From NCBI GenBank assembly GCA_028688895.1, contig JAQTXG010000013.1, positions 1 through 43,650 of the forward strand: a stretch of 43,650 nt of DNA. Direction: 5' to 3'. This document shows, piece after piece, positions 10,555 to 22,926 of this stretch. This DNA comes from Candidatus Altimarinota bacterium (lineage in GTDB: Bacteria; Patescibacteriota; Gracilibacteria; BD1-5; UBA6164). Within the stretch, counting starts at the first letter, position 1, and the number at the start of each line of letters is the position of its first letter. The notes under the pieces were generated by a model. It made no database searches, had not been told where the DNA came from, and saw only the letters and a list, made by a program, of their open reading frames with translations. The position numbers were made by a program, and so were the translations under genes.

Positions 10555-12471
10555 ATGTCTAAAAAAGATATTACAAACTCTCCTAAAATACAAGAAACAG
10601 AATTAGAAAATCTAAAAACATTATTTCCTCAATTTTTTAGTGAGTGAAATTTTGATATAGATGGTTTTAAATCTTATCTAGAATGACAAACAGCAGATAA
10701 TAATGAATTTTATCGTTTCGAATGGACTGGTAAGAAAAATGCAAAACAAATAGCAAGTAAACCAACAAAAAATACCCTAATTCCTGACATACAAAATTCT
10801 AAAAATTGGGATACAACACAAAATCTTTTTATAGAATGAGATAATTTAGAAGTACTTAAATTACTTTTAAATAAGTATTACGGACAAATAAAAATGATAT
10901 ATATAGATCCTCCATACAATAAAGATAAAGATTTTGTATACAAAGATACTTGGAAAGATAATTTAGTAGATTATCTAGCACAAACATGACAAGTAGATGA
11001 AGATGGAGAAACTACCACAGAAAAAGAAACAACAGGTAGAAAACATAGCAATTGGTTAAATATGATTTATCCAAGGCTTATTCTTGCAAGAAAACTCCTA
11101 AAAGAAGATTGAGTTATTTTTGTGAGTATAGATGATGATGAAGTGCATAATCTCAGAAAGGTTATGGACGAAGTTTTTTGACCTGATAATTTTATAGCAC
11201 AAATTATTGTAAAAAATAATCCTGGATGAAGAGATTATGGCGGAATTGCATTAACACATGAGTATGCAATAGTTTATTCGAAAAATATAGAAACTGAATT
11301 AAATTTAATAGAAGATAAAAATAAAAAATTTCCATTTAAAGATGAAAAATGAGATTTTGAATTAAGAGAATTAAGGAATCGTAATATAAAATTTAATAAT
11401 TTGAATCGTCCTAATTTATATTATCCTTTTTATATTAATATAAATAATATTGATGAATTTTGATTATATGAAATTTCATTAGAAAATAAACCTTGATTTA
11501 TAGAATTATTTCCACTTGAATCTCAATGAATTAAAACTGTATGGAGATGGGGAAAAGATAAAGTATTAAAAAATTTAAATTTAGAAATTAAGTGAAAACT
11601 TAAAAATGATTGAGGTTATATGATTGTAGAAAAATATAGAAGTAATTTAAGTAGAGAAAGATCTATATTTGATGAAAAAGATGTAAGATGAGAATATTGA
11701 ACTTTATCAGTAAAGAATTTATTTTGAAAAAATACTCCTTTTGATTATCCTAAAAGTGATAGACTTATATATAGGTTTTTAAATTTATGATTATCAAATA
11801 ACGATATAATCCTAGATTTTTTCGCCGGTTCATGAACAACAGCACACGCAGTTATAGACTTGAACAAAGATTGATGAAATAGAAAATTTATTTGTGTACA
11901 ATTACCAGAAAAAGTAGCAAAGAATAGTGAAGCTGAAAAGGCATGATATAAAACAATAAGCGAAATTACTAGAGAAAGAATAAAAAGAGCATGAGAAAAA
12001 ATTAAATCAGAAGAAGGTTGAGAAAATGTAGATATATGATTTAGAGCATTTAAATTAGCTGAAAGTAATTTCAAATATTTATCTGAAAAATACGAAATCA
12101 AAACTTGATTAAGTGAAGAAGAAAACAAAATACAAATGCAAATTTTAGAAGAAAATATGAAAAAAGAAGTAGAAGAGACTTGACTTATTGATTGAAGAAC
12201 TGAAAACGATGTCGTATATGAGCTTATCATAAGAGAATGATATAGTTTTTATTCTAGTGTTGAAAAACTTGAAAATGGTATTTATAAAGTGAGTGATGAA
12301 AATAAGTATTTTTATGCATTGATTCAAGAAAAAATATCTGAAGAAGACATTAGAAAATTTGTAAAAAATCACTTAAATGAAAAACAAGTAAGATTTTTTG
12401 CATTAGAAGAAAGTTTGTCAGAAAGTGCAAGAGCAACTCTTGATACTTATTTTATATTACAAAATATCTAA
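10555..12471 (+). CDS. mod: Type III restriction-modification system methyltransferase (Mod)
   Basis: Mod supplies sequence recognition and N6-adenine methylation and forms the core of the Mod2Res complex. In the 638-aa product, DPPY (catalytic, Asp118) comes before FAGSGTTAHAV (SAM-binding, from Phe423). This is the beta-class order typical of type III Mod. The variable middle (about 200-400) would hold the target-recognition domain. Several essential glycines are TGA codons, so the gene is adapted to the local code. It overlaps nothing but is only 3 nt from res, a two-gene operon. Confidence 0.93.
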
Positions 12472-12474
12472 AAT

Positions 12475-15189
12475 ATGAAATTACAATTTGATGCAAATCA
12501 ATCTTATCAATTACAAGCAATAGATAGTATAGTAAATATATTTGAATGAAATAGTAAAATTATCCCTTGATTTAGACTTTCTAGAAGAGATGATATAAAT
12601 GTAGTAAAAAATGTAATTGATATATATGAGGAAGAAATTTTGCAAAATATGCAAAAAATTCAAACTGAAAATAATCTTGATATCACAAAAGATATTAAGA
12701 ATTTTTCTATTGAAATGGAAACTTGAACTGGTAAGACTTATGTATATTTAAGAACTATTTTTGAACTAAACAAAAAATATGGAATGACTAAATTTATCAT
12801 CATCGTTCCATCTGTTGCAATAAGGGCTTGAGTTCTGAAAAGTCTAGATATTACTAGAGAACACTTTAAAGAATTATATCCTGAAACTCATATAAATTAT
12901 TTTGAATATGATAGCTCAAAAATAAGTAAAATATCACATTTTTGTGAATGAACAGAATTGCAAGTAATGATTATTACTTCGAGTGCATTTGTATGAGATA
13001 ATAAAATTATTAACCAAACAAAAAGAGATGATGTTGGTGAAAAATCTCTTATGGAACAAATAGCATCAACATATCCAGTTTTGATACTTGATGAACCACA
13101 AAGTATAGAGTGACAAAAAACAAAATTAAAACTTAAGGATTTTAATCCACTTTTTAGTCTTCGTTATAGTGCTACACATAAAGAGGATTTTAGTATGATG
13201 TATAAACTTACTCCTTGGGATGCTTATAAATCATGACTTGTTAAACAGGTTTGAGTAATATGAATCAATGAAAGTAGTGATTCTAATCTTCCAAATATTG
13301 AACTTATAAAAATAGAAAACAATGCTAGATGAAAACTAGAATGTAGCTTAAAACTAGTAGTTTTTGATAAAGAAAATAATTCTTTATTTAAAAATATAAA
13401 ATTCAAAGTTGATTATATGAAACACAAAGATGATAATTTATTTGAAAAAACAAAAAATCCAATTTATAAAGGAATTATAGTTGAAAATATGACAAGGGAA
13501 GAAGTGATTTTCAATAAATGAATAAGGTTAAAAATAGGAGAAAAAACAACTTGAGATAACAAAGATTTAATAAAATTACAAATTGATAAAACTATAGAAT
13601 CACACTTTAAGAAAAAAGATGCTTTAGTTAAATTATGAATAAAACCACTTACTTTGTTTTTTATAGATCATGTAGCAAGTTTTATAAAATTATGATGAGA
13701 ATTAGATTGATGGATTCAAGATTATTTTATAGAAAAATTGAAAAATTATTATAATGATGATGAAAATATAAAAGATTATTTCAAATATTATTTTGCATCA
13801 AAAAAGAATAAAAAAACTAATGTAGAAATTTTTAAAGATAATTTATGAAATTCGCAAGATGATAGAAAAATAGAAAAAGAGTCTTATGATTTAATAATGA
13901 AAGAAAAAGAAAAATTACTTTCTTTTAGCGAAAAAACAGAATTTATATTTTCTCATAGTGCATTAAAAGAAGGTTGGGATAATCCAAATGTTTTTACTAT
14001 TTGTACTTTAAAAAATACTAGTTCTGAAATAAGGAAGAGACAAGAAATTGGTAGATGAATGAGACTTGCAGTTAAACAAGATTGAACTAGAGAGTTAAAC
14101 AAAGAAATAAATAAACTTACAGTTGTAGTAAATGAATCATATGAAAATTTTGTAAAAAATTATCAAAAAGATTTAGAAATAAATTATTGATATTCTAGTA
14201 TTGAAGCTAAAAATGCAAGTGAAGAAATAGAAAACATTGAAAAAACAAAAAATGTCGAATTATTAGAAGATAATTTTAAAACAGAAAGTTTCAAAAATTT
14301 TTGGTCAAAGATAAATAAAAAAACATACTATGATATAATATTTGATGAAAATGAATTAGTTAAAAAATCAATAGAAGAAATAAATAATAATTTAGAAGAA
14401 TATAATATATCAAGACAAATCGTAACTACAACTATAGTTGATATGGTATATAATGATAATTCAAAAACATTTGAATGACAAGAAACTTGAGAAAATGATT
14501 ATAAAATAGTAAATAATTCATATACTTTTGATTCAATTATTAATCTTTTTCAAGAAGAAGTTAAGTTATCAAAAAAAGTTATTTATCAAATATTTTCTTG
14601 ATTATGAAAAGATAAAAAAGAGCTTATTTTAAAAAATCCAATTAAGTTTGTAAAAGAAGTATCAAAATATATAAGTCTAGTAAAACAAAGACTTGAAACT
14701 GAAAAAGTAAATTATTATCTATCAGATGAAACTTATGAAATAGAACAAGTATTTGTAGATAAAAATATAACTATTGATGAATCAAGCGAAAAAGTAGTTA
14801 CTTGTTTATGAAATAATTGAAATATAAAATCTCTATATGAAAAATTAAGAATTGATTCAGATGTAGAAAGAGATTTTGTAAATCATTTTATACAAGATTC
14901 AAATATACAATTTTTCTTTAAAATTCCTTCAAAAAAGTTTCAAATCAAAACTCCTATGTGAAACTATTCTCCAGACTGGTGACTTGTAATAAAATCATGA
15001 GATATAGATGAAATACATTTTATAGTTGAAAATAAAGGAACTACGCAGTGGTTGCAATTGAAAGAAATAGAACAAAATAAAATTAAATGTACTAAAAAAC
15101 ATTTCAAAAAATTAGAGTCATCAATTAAATATGATTATTATAATAATTATGAAAATTTTAAAAGTTCTTATATTGAGTTGGTTAGTTAA
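12475..15189 (+). CDS. res: Type III restriction-modification system endonuclease (Res)
   Basis: Res is the ATP-dependent motor and nuclease of a type III system. The 904-aa product has Walker A METGTGKT (81-88), a DEPQ motif II at 206-209, the SF2 motif VI QEIGRGMR (523-530) and a C-terminal PD...ExK nuclease. The nuclease residues are Pro833-Asp834 and Glu852-Asn853-Lys854. All motifs are intact, so the enzyme is predicted active. The start is 3 nt after the mod stop, consistent with translational coupling. TGA glycines occur inside Walker A and motif VI. Confidence 0.94.
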
Positions 15190-15192
15190 AAT

Positions 15193-15321
15193 ATGAGGAT
15201 AATTTTAAATTATACAAAATTTAAAGCTATTAAATCAGTATCAAAAGCAGTATGTGCATTTTTTGCACAAGTTCAAATTTCATCTATTTATTCAGCATTA
15301 AGAATATTCTTTTATACATAA
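15193..15321 (+). CDS. Doubtful short ORF after res
   Basis: A 42-codon frame starts 4 nt after the res stop (MRIILNYTKFKAIKSV...). It has no TGA codon and no recognisable motif. A TGTGCA/TGCACA hairpin at 15253-15269 lies inside it. It could be an extension of the R-M operon, a remnant, or chance. The 228-nt gap contains nothing else I can support. Confidence 0.22.
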   Translation: MRIILNYTKFKAIKSVSKAVCAFFAQVQISSIYSALRIFFYT

Positions 15322-15417
15322 TTAAATAAATCATAAATAATCCACTCAATCCACTTGACAATATCTCCAAAACAATTATCCTACACAAAATATTTTATAT
15401 TATTTCAAAAATATTAT

Positions 15418-15705
15418 ATGCATTTATCTAGGATACAAGAAAAAGTAAGTGAATTTAAAGAGTTAGAATGAGATGATTCTCTATCTGTTCAAGTCTACAA
15501 GATACTACTGAGACAACCAACTCAAATATGAATGTGATATTGATCACTTAGACCAATAAATTTGAATGATTCTGATGACAGAGAAATATTTCTACAATCA
15601 GCAAGTAATGATTTAGATAATTTCATAATACAAATGTGAAATCATGCTAGAAGTAGTATAATAGAATTATACAAACAAGCTGTTGATACATTGTTATGAG
15701 AATAA
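15418..15705 (+). CDS. Small protein of unknown function
   Basis: The 95-aa product starts MHLSRIQEKVSEFKELEG. It contains six TGA glycines, two of them in IGMGYGSLRP (residues 40-49), followed by helix-rich sequence. No signal, membrane segment or known motif is seen. Consistent use of TGA and the downstream terminator argue that it is a real native gene. The role is unknown. Confidence 0.6.
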
Positions 15706-15734
15706 TTTATACATTTGATATATTGAAAAATAGA

Positions 15735-15767
15735 AAAGACACTTTAAAAAGTGTCTTTATTTTTTTG
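15735..15767 (+). terminator. Terminator after the 95-aa protein gene
   Basis: AAAGACACTTT pairs with AAAGTGTCTTT, followed by a T-rich run. Confidence 0.8.
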
Positions 15768-15874
15768 TTTGACTAATTCAATTTCATACATTATACTTGT
15801 AATATTCTGAAAGCTATTATAATAAATAACACAAAACAAAAACAATTACTAATATAGCTTCTATAATTATATTT

Positions 15875-16435
15875 ATGAATAATAAAATCTTATCCCCAGA
15901 ACAAACAAAAGAAATATTAAAAGTATTACAATCTCGTTTTGAAAAATATATGAATCGTCATATAGATATGGATTGGTCAAAAATACAACAAAAACTAGAA
16001 TCAAATCCTGCTAAATTATATATATTGAACGAAATGCAAAATACTGATGGTGAACCAGATGTAATAGCTTTTGATAAAAATACTTGAGAATATGTATTTT
16101 GTGATTGTTCACCAGAAAGCCCAAAATCTCGTAGAAGTATATGCTATGATAGGGAAGCATTGGAGTCTAGAAAAGAATTCAAACCAAAAAATACAGCAGT
16201 AGATATGGCAAGAGAGATATGAATAGAATTATTGAATGAACAAGAATATAGAGAATTGCAAAAACTAGGTAATTTTGATCTCAAAACTTCTAGTTGGCTA
16301 AAAACACCAGAAAAAATCAGAAAATTATGATGAGCTATATTTGCAGACCGTAGATATGATACAGTTTTTGTTTATCATAATGGTGCAGAATCATATTATG
16401 CAGTTAGATGATTTAGAGGATTATTGAGAGTTTAA
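15875..16435 (+). CDS. DUF4256 family protein
   Basis: The 186-aa product matches the DUF4256 family over its length. Recognisable stretches are LSPEQTKEILKVLQSRFEKY at the start, GEPDVIAFD, CSPESPKSRRSICYDREALESR, and GNFDLKTSSWLKTP near the end, closing with HNGAESYYAVRGFRGLLRV. The biochemical function is unknown. It is followed 16 nt later by xseB, so a three-gene operon with xseBA is likely. The start ATG at 15875 gives the conserved N-terminus. Confidence 0.9.
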
Positions 16436-16451
16436 TTATTTATACAAACAA

Positions 16452-16643
16452 ATGGCTACAAAACAAAATTTTAAAGATTCCTACAAGAGATTACAGGAGA
16501 TATCGGATATACTAGACAAAGAAGAGGTAATAGATGTGGATCAATTGATTAAATTGCAAGAAGAAGCGAAAAAACTATATACTTTTTGTAATGCTAAATT
16601 GAAAGAATTGGATGAAAAATTAGACTCTAAACAAGATATATAA
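16452..16643 (+). CDS. xseB: Exodeoxyribonuclease VII small subunit
   Basis: The 63-aa protein has the XseB layout: NFKDSYKRLQEISDILDKEEVIDVDQLIKLQEEAKKL, two antiparallel helices that wrap the large subunit. ExoVII degrades single-stranded DNA to short acid-soluble oligonucleotides in both directions. The last stop base overlaps the ATG of the large-subunit gene (TAATG), which confirms pairing. No TGA codon occurs, not surprising for so short a protein. Confidence 0.88.
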   Translation: MATKQNFKDSYKRLQEISDILDKEEVIDVDQLIKLQEEAKKLYTFCNAKLKELDEKLDSKQDI

Positions 16644-17878
16644 TGGAAACTCCTATTTTGAAATTGTCTCAATTTCTAGACATTATCAAGTGACAATTTG
16701 ATGAAATAATATGATATTATACTTACATAGTAGAAGCAGAAATCAAGTCTATCAAGCAAAATAGACAGTTTTATTATATGGAATTGGTAGAGATACAAGG
16801 CTGAAAAATAGTAGATGTAGCCAAGGCTAATATATTTAATCCTAGTGTGATGACCAGCTTTTTGAGAGAAACAAATATTTGGAATATTCAGGAACTAGTA
16901 TGAAAAAAACTACTTTTAACAGTTAGACCTACATTTCATAAAACATACAATTTTTCAGTAAATATTACACATATAAATACTGATTTTTTCGTATGATGAT
17001 TAGAAAAAAAGAAAAAAGAAACTATCAAAGAATTAAAAGATAGATGAATATTTTATAACAACAAATCTAGAGATATATGAACTCCGACTTTTAATATTGC
17101 AGTTATAACAGGAGACAAAAGTGAATGATTTAGAGATTTTGAAACCATACTAAAAGAATCATGATACAAGTACAATCTAACAGTATTTAAATCACTAGTA
17201 CATGGTGAAAAAGCAAGTATTCAAGTTTTGGAACAATTAAAAAAAATAAACTTAGTCAGAGAAAAAAATGACTTCAATCTAGTAGCTATTATCAGATGAT
17301 GAGGATGAAGTGACGGTATAAATTGGACCAATGATTTACAATTATGCAAAACAGTTTGTGAATACGAATTACCAGTGATGACGGCCGTTTGACACACCGT
17401 AGACCAATCTATACTAGATATGGTATCATGCTATGAATGCAAAACTCCGTCAGAGGCTTCAAAAATACTTATAGATATATATGATGAATTTAGTGAAAAT
17501 CTAGACTCGGATTTCGAATATATAAATAATTGTATACATGATTTCAGAAACAATTACAGATTAGAACTAAAAAATATTTCAAAAAATCTACCATTACTTA
17601 TATCTAGAAAAATCAGATGATATAAACAAAAACTAGAATCATTTAATATAGATAAAAAACTAAAATACAATGTAAAATATCTACAAAACAGTATAGAATA
17701 CATTTATAACAATATCAAATCAAACAATCCAGATAAAATACTAGACAAATGATACAATCTGATTTTTGATAATAAATGAAAAGTAATCACGGAATATGAA
17801 GTATGAAATAAATACAATATGAAATCAAAAAATCATGAATATATGATAGAAGTAATAGAAAAATATATTAAAAATTAA
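16643..17878 (+). CDS. xseA: Exodeoxyribonuclease VII large subunit
   Basis: The 411-aa product has the N-terminal OB-fold region and the central catalytic motif VAIIRGGGGSDG followed by TAVGHTVDQSILDM. These are the conserved RGGGS and GHxxD motifs of XseA. A coiled-coil stalk that binds XseB subunits follows (about 270-370), then the C-terminal beta-segment GYNLIFDNKGKVIT. Length is near the usual ~400-450 aa. TGA encodes several glycines of the RGGGG run. The start overlaps the xseB stop. Confidence 0.94.
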
Positions 17879-17904
17879 AAAATGAGTAATTACTCATTTT
17901 TTTT
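17877..17904 (+). terminator. Terminator after xseA
   Basis: AAAATGAGTAA/TTACTCATTTT hairpin followed by T-run. Confidence 0.8.
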
Positions 17905-17985
17905 GTTATCAATTATTAGACTTATATTTCTTATTATGATAAGATAAATCAAAGCCTTTTATTATATATTTAAAATAAATATTTT

Positions 17986-19122
17986 ATGAAAAAAATATTA
18001 GTGTTATGATGATATGGAAATGTATGACAAATAGTAGTTTCAGACCTAATAAATTCAAATATGTATGTTTGAATTGCTTGAAGAGATGAAAGTAAAATAA
18101 ATAAATTTATAGAAAAATTGAATTCTAAAAAAGCTGAAAAAGTAGTAATAGATTTAAAAGATGAAAAATCTTTAACAAAAAAAATTAAATCATATGATTT
18201 GATTATAAACTGTTTAGAATATACATTCAATCAATTGATATTGGATTTATGTATGAAAGCATGAAAAAATTATGTAGATTTAGGTGATGATTATGATGGT
18301 ATAAAAATATCTAGATCAAAAGACTGATTGGCAAAAGAATCTTGAATAGCAGCTTGTTTGTGAGCTGGTTCTGCACCAGGTATAGTAAATGTATTGACGA
18401 AATATGCAGTAAAAGATATGGAAAAAATAGAAACTGTTACAGTTTCATTTGCTGATGAAATAATAGATGCACCAGAACAAATGCTTCCATTCAATTTTCA
18501 AACAGTAGTAGAAGAAATCAAATGAAAAGCACTTTTATTTGAAAATGGGAAATATAAGTTTGTAGAATGAAGTAGTAAAAAAATAAATGCAGATTTTTGT
18601 GTAGATTCGAATGTAAATCAATGTTATTTACCAAAAAGTTTTGTAACAAATCATGATGAGCAATTTTCTCTTCCTGATTATCTGAGCGATAAAGGAATCA
18701 AAAACTTTTATTTTGTAATGAAACACAGTGACAATGTAATAAATCTAGTACAAAGTTTGGATGAATTTTGATTTTTAAGCAAAGAAAAAATAAATATAAA
18801 ATGAATAGAAATAAGTCCATTTGAATTTTGTAATACTATGATGTCTAAATTTGCACCACAAAATTTTGAAGTAAAAGACAAAGAAAGCTTATTTATAAAA
18901 ATAGATGAAAAAGTAGTAGAAATAGCTAACAATTCAGTAAATTGAGTGCCAGCATGAGTTATGAATACTTGAATAGGTTGTTCACTTATAGCTCAATATT
19001 TAGCAAACAATGATTTAACTCCATGAGTTTATCACCCAGAAGATTTTGTAGATGATTTATGGTTTATAGACGAACTTAAAAAAAGAGATTTTGAAATATA
19101 TATAGACTGAAAAAAAATATAA
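17986..19122 (+). CDS. Saccharopine dehydrogenase-like NAD(P)-dependent oxidoreductase
   Basis: The 378-aa product opens with the Rossmann loop KKILVLGGYGNVGQIVVSDL, where several loop glycines are TGA. It has YDLIINCLEYTFN and YVDLGDDYDG, then LGAGSAPGIVNVL, the family signature in saccharopine/homospermidine-type dehydrogenases. The substrate cannot be assigned: lysine or polyamine metabolism is typical of relatives, but neighbours give no hint. The gene stands alone between terminators. Confidence 0.85.
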
Positions 19123-19158
19123 AAATTTATAGAAAATTATTTTTCTATAAATTTTTTT
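19122..19158 (+). terminator. Terminator after the oxidoreductase gene
   Basis: AAATTTATAGAAAA pairs with TTTTCTATAAATTT and runs into a T-run. Confidence 0.8.
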
Positions 19159-19345
19159 TGTATATTATAAAGTTAAAAAGCTAATATTTGAAAATAATTG
19201 AGTTTTATAATAAATCGTAGAAAAAATAAAAAGATATTTTAACGTATTAATAATATTTTATAAAAAGATTTTTTTTAATTTGTAAAAATATTTTATAATA
19301 CTATATTAAATAAACATTTAAATTTATTATTATAAAAATACTACC

Positions 19346-20848
19346 ATGAGCTTAACCGATTTTAGGAAATTGAAACAATTGAAAAGTTTACCAAGATATA
19401 TTTTATTAGAGCTAAAAAACATAGAAAAAATAGATAAATTGAGAAAAGCAACAGCTCATTTTAATTGGAAAAATATTTTTATTATACTACTAGCTTCAGT
19501 TATATCTGTATTTTTTAGTTTATGGTTAAAAAGTCTATGATTGGCACAAGAAACTACCTATATGTGAGGTATATTCATGTTATCTATTATACTCTGGTCC
19601 ACTGAAGCACTTCCTCTTTTTGCAACTGCTATATTGATTATATTTTTAGAAATAATATTCCTAGCAAATCCATGAGATTGGGCCATGTTATGATTTCAAA
19701 ATTGAGATAGTCCAAAATATCAAAGTATTTTATCTTCATTTGCTGATCCTATAATATTTTTATTCTTGTGAGGTTTTATATTATCACAAGCAATTGTAAA
19801 ACAATGAGTCGATCAAAAATTTGCTTGAATTTTATTAAAACTTTTTTGAACGAAACCAATCTCAGTAATACTTTGATTGATGATAGTTACAGCTTTTTTA
19901 TCTATGTGGATGAGTAACACAGCTACTACAGCCATGATGATTACTTTGACTATTCCTTTGATTGCTCAAATACCAAATCTAGATTCATTAAAAAAATGAT
20001 TATTGTTATCAATACCTATTGCCGCAAATATTTGATGAATGGCTACACCTATCTGAACACCTCCAAATGCAGTAGCAATCTGATTTTTAAAAACAAAATG
20101 AATAGATATATGATTTATAGACTGGATGCTAGTAGCTACTCCATTGATGCTTATACTACTATTTTTTTCATGGATTTTACTTTGGAATTTATATAAACCA
20201 AAAAAACTAGCAGAAGAAGTAAGATTTTTATTACCAGAAAATAAAAAAATAACAAAATGATGAATATTGGTAATCGTAGTATTTATTATAACTGTATTAT
20301 TATGGTTAACAGAAAAAATACATAACATACCTTCAGCAGTAGTCGCTCTTATACCAGCAGTTATATTTACTGCTATGTGACTTACTGATAGAAACGATAT
20401 AAATTCACTTGATTGGAATATATTATTATTGATAGCATGATGAATAGCATTGTGAAATGGTATGCAAATAACACATTTTTCTGATTTTTTAATACAAAAC
20501 CTACCGACTAGTTCTAGTATGATAATAATACTATTGTGATTTGCTACATTGTGACTAAGTATCATAATGTCAAATACTGCTGCCGCAAATATTATTTTAC
20601 CAATAGCAGTTTGAATAGCTATAACTTTGTGATGAGATAAAGAAGCGAGTATCGTATGAGTAATTATAGCACTATCTGCATCACTTGCAATGGCGCTTCC
20701 GATAAGTACACCACCAAATGCAATAGCATATTCTAAATGAATACTTAAAACCTCAGACTTTGTAAAAACATGATTGATTATATGAATAGTTTGACTTTGA
20801 ATAGTTTTAACTACTACTAGATTCTTGATTGAGTTTTGGATGAAATAA
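19346..20848 (+). CDS. DASS (SLC13) family sodium:anion/dicarboxylate symporter
   Basis: The 500-aa protein has about eleven to twelve hydrophobic segments and the two inverted-repeat SNT signatures of the DASS family: MWMSNTATTAMM near residue 190 and IIMSNTAAANI in the second half. It also has GGMATPIGTPPNAVAIG and ALPISTPPNAIAYS. These hairpin tips bind sodium and substrate carboxylate or sulfate. The specific substrate is not clear. It would import citrate-cycle-type acids or sulfate, useful in a reduced genome. The 223-bp upstream gap is AT-rich with no gene. Confidence 0.92.
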
Positions 20849-20887
20849 AAACTAACTATATATTTTAAAATTATTATATTACCAAAT

Positions 20888-20912
20888 AAAAGCGAAACAA
20901 AGTTTCGCTTTT
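20888..20912 (+). terminator. Terminator after the DASS gene
   Basis: AAAGCGAAAC/GTTTCGCTTT hairpin followed by T-rich sequence. The core is the same as that of the terminator at 429-458. Confidence 0.8.
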
Positions 20913-20997
20913 ATTTTTCTTTGACTTTAATTATCTAAGTCTTATGATTATATTACTTATTTTCTAACATCATTTTATATTTATTAACTATATTATT

Positions 20998-21840
20998 ATG
21001 CATAAATATATAAAGATAACTATGACATTATTGTTACTATTTTCATTGTTTTCATGTAATTCCAAGACTGATGATAAAATAACTATGACTATAAATACTG
21101 GCGCACTAGATATACAAGAAACTTCAACTTGAACAGTATCAAAAGACATATTTTGACAAGATTTTACTCAAACTGTGGTTTGAGAAAAAGTTTCCTCAGG
21201 TAAATTATTATGATATTATGCACATCCAAAAACAGAGTGAAACTATCCTGGAATAGTTATGATTCATGAGTGGTGGTGATTAAACAAAGAAATCAAATAC
21301 ATGGCTGACTTACTAGCAAATGATGGTTACAATGTATTTGCTATAGATTTATACGATTGACAAGTAGCTGATACCACAGAAAAAGCAATGGAACTTTCTA
21401 CAAAAGTCAGAGAAAATTGAACTTGAGCCATAGAAAAACTATCCCTAGCATATGATTATCTAAAAAATACACAAAAATCTACAAAAGTAGCTTCATTAGG
21501 TTGGTGTTTTTGATGACAACAATCACTAAATTTATCACTTTCAAAACCACTAGACGCAACAGTGATTTACTATGGTAATCTAGTAACCGATTCAGAAAAA
21601 CTAAAAACAATAACTTGACCAGTTTTATGAATATTTTGAGAACAAGACAAAAGCATAAGTGTAGAATCGGTAAATAAGTTTAGAGATGCACTTGATAAAA
21701 ACGGAACAAAGCGCGAGATACATGTATATAGCTGAGTATGACATGCATTTGCAAACCCTACATGAAACAATTATTGAAAAACACAAACACAAAATGCATG
21801 GAAAAAAACAGTAGCATTTTTAAAAGAAAACTTGAAGTAA
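20998..21840 (+). CDS. Dienelactone hydrolase family lipoprotein
   Basis: The 280-aa alpha/beta hydrolase has a lipoprotein signal (LLLLFSLFSCNS, Cys20) and so is probably on the outer membrane-facing surface. The DLH triad is intact: Cys170 in GWCFGG, Asp217 in EQD and His249 in GVGHAF. The spacing (47 and 32) is close to that of classical dienelactone hydrolase. HEWWGLN supplies the oxyanion region. The natural substrate is unknown. A Cys nucleophile rather than Ser supports DLH over lipases. Confidence 0.9.
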
Positions 21841-21845
21841 GGAGA

Positions 21846-21878
21846 ATGAGTATAAATACTCATAAGAGTGTTTTTTTA
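21846..21878 (+). terminator. Terminator after the hydrolase gene
   Basis: ATGAGTAT/ATACTCAT hairpin, then AAGAGTG and a T-run. Confidence 0.6.
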
Positions 21879-21948
21879 ATAAGTAATTTTTTATTGAATA
21901 TTTTAAATAAATAATTATATTTATTACACTATTTTTTAATCAAAAACT

Positions 21949-22866
21949 ATGAGTAATACAAAGTCTACAAAAAAGGATAAAGAATTAAATACTACAAAAA
22001 ATAAAAAAGAAACAAAAGCAAATACTTTAACAAAAAAAGATATAAAGACACAAAAAATAAAAGATACAATAAAAACTGAAAAAAAAATTAAAACAGATAA
22101 AAAAATAGTAAAAGATGTAAATCAATTAAAGCAATTTGAAGAAAAAGATGACATTATAAAAATAGAAAATAAATCTATACAAAAAGTAAAATGAATAACT
22201 TTTAAAGAGATATTTATTGCAATATTTGTTATTTTAGTATTTTTATTTTTTGAAGCACTATATTTTGCAATTAATCAACCTAGATATGATAATCAAATGC
22301 GAGTATTACATAAACCTATAATCTACCTATACCCAGAATACACTATAGATGTAAAAGTAAAATTGGACTATGATTGAAAAATAATAGCAGACTTACCAAA
22401 ATACGATAAAGAAATAAAATGATGGGATGTAATAGCATATCCAGATAGCAAAATAATAGATAAATCTGACAACAAAGAATACAGTTATTTATTTTGGGAA
22501 TGAATACCATCAACAGAAATAAGTTGGAATTTTGATAAATGATTTGTAGTAAAATGAAGTGAATCTAGAGAATTTTTACAAGATATATTACCAAAAATCT
22601 GACTTACACCTAAAGAATTCAATGAATTTATAGTATATTGGTATCCAATAATGCAAAAAAATGAATACAATCTAGTTAATTTTTCAGGTAAACAATATAC
22701 AGACACTGCACCACTTGAAACTATACCCAAATACGATTCTTTATTAAGAGTTTTTATGGTATTTAAAGCAATAGATAAACCAATAAATATATCACCACAA
22801 ACATTTGATAAATTTGAAAGAAAATGATTTACTGTAGTCGAGTGGGGATGAACACAAGTAAAATAA
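21949..22866 (+). CDS. Membrane-anchored protein with Lys-rich cytoplasmic tail
   Basis: The 305-aa product has about 80 N-terminal residues of almost pure Lys/Thr/Asp/Asn/Glu low complexity, one transmembrane segment (about 88-107, IFIAIFVILVFLFFEALYF), and a C-terminal extracytoplasmic domain. That domain carries KPIIYLYPEYTIDVKVKL, a motif known from bacterial proteins of unknown function, and aromatic stretches such as YSYLFWEGIPS. By topology the charged tail is cytoplasmic. No enzyme motif is seen. Confidence 0.7.
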
Positions 22867-22874
22867 TACAAAAT

Positions 22875-22908
22875 AAAAAGCTGTAAGTTAATGTAACTAC
22901 AGCTTTTT
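22875..22908. terminator. Bidirectional terminator between convergent genes
   Basis: AAAAAGCTGTA pairs with TACAGCTTTTT between the Lys-rich protein gene (+) and the UGA-free membrane gene (-). Confidence 0.8.
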
Positions 22909-22926
22909 AAATGCCTCCATTTTTGT

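Noticed and set aside
19966-20565. 199-aa minus-strand ORF inside the DASS gene
   Set aside because: It is a shadow of the plus-strand transporter frame; TGA glycines there are read as TCA on the other strand.
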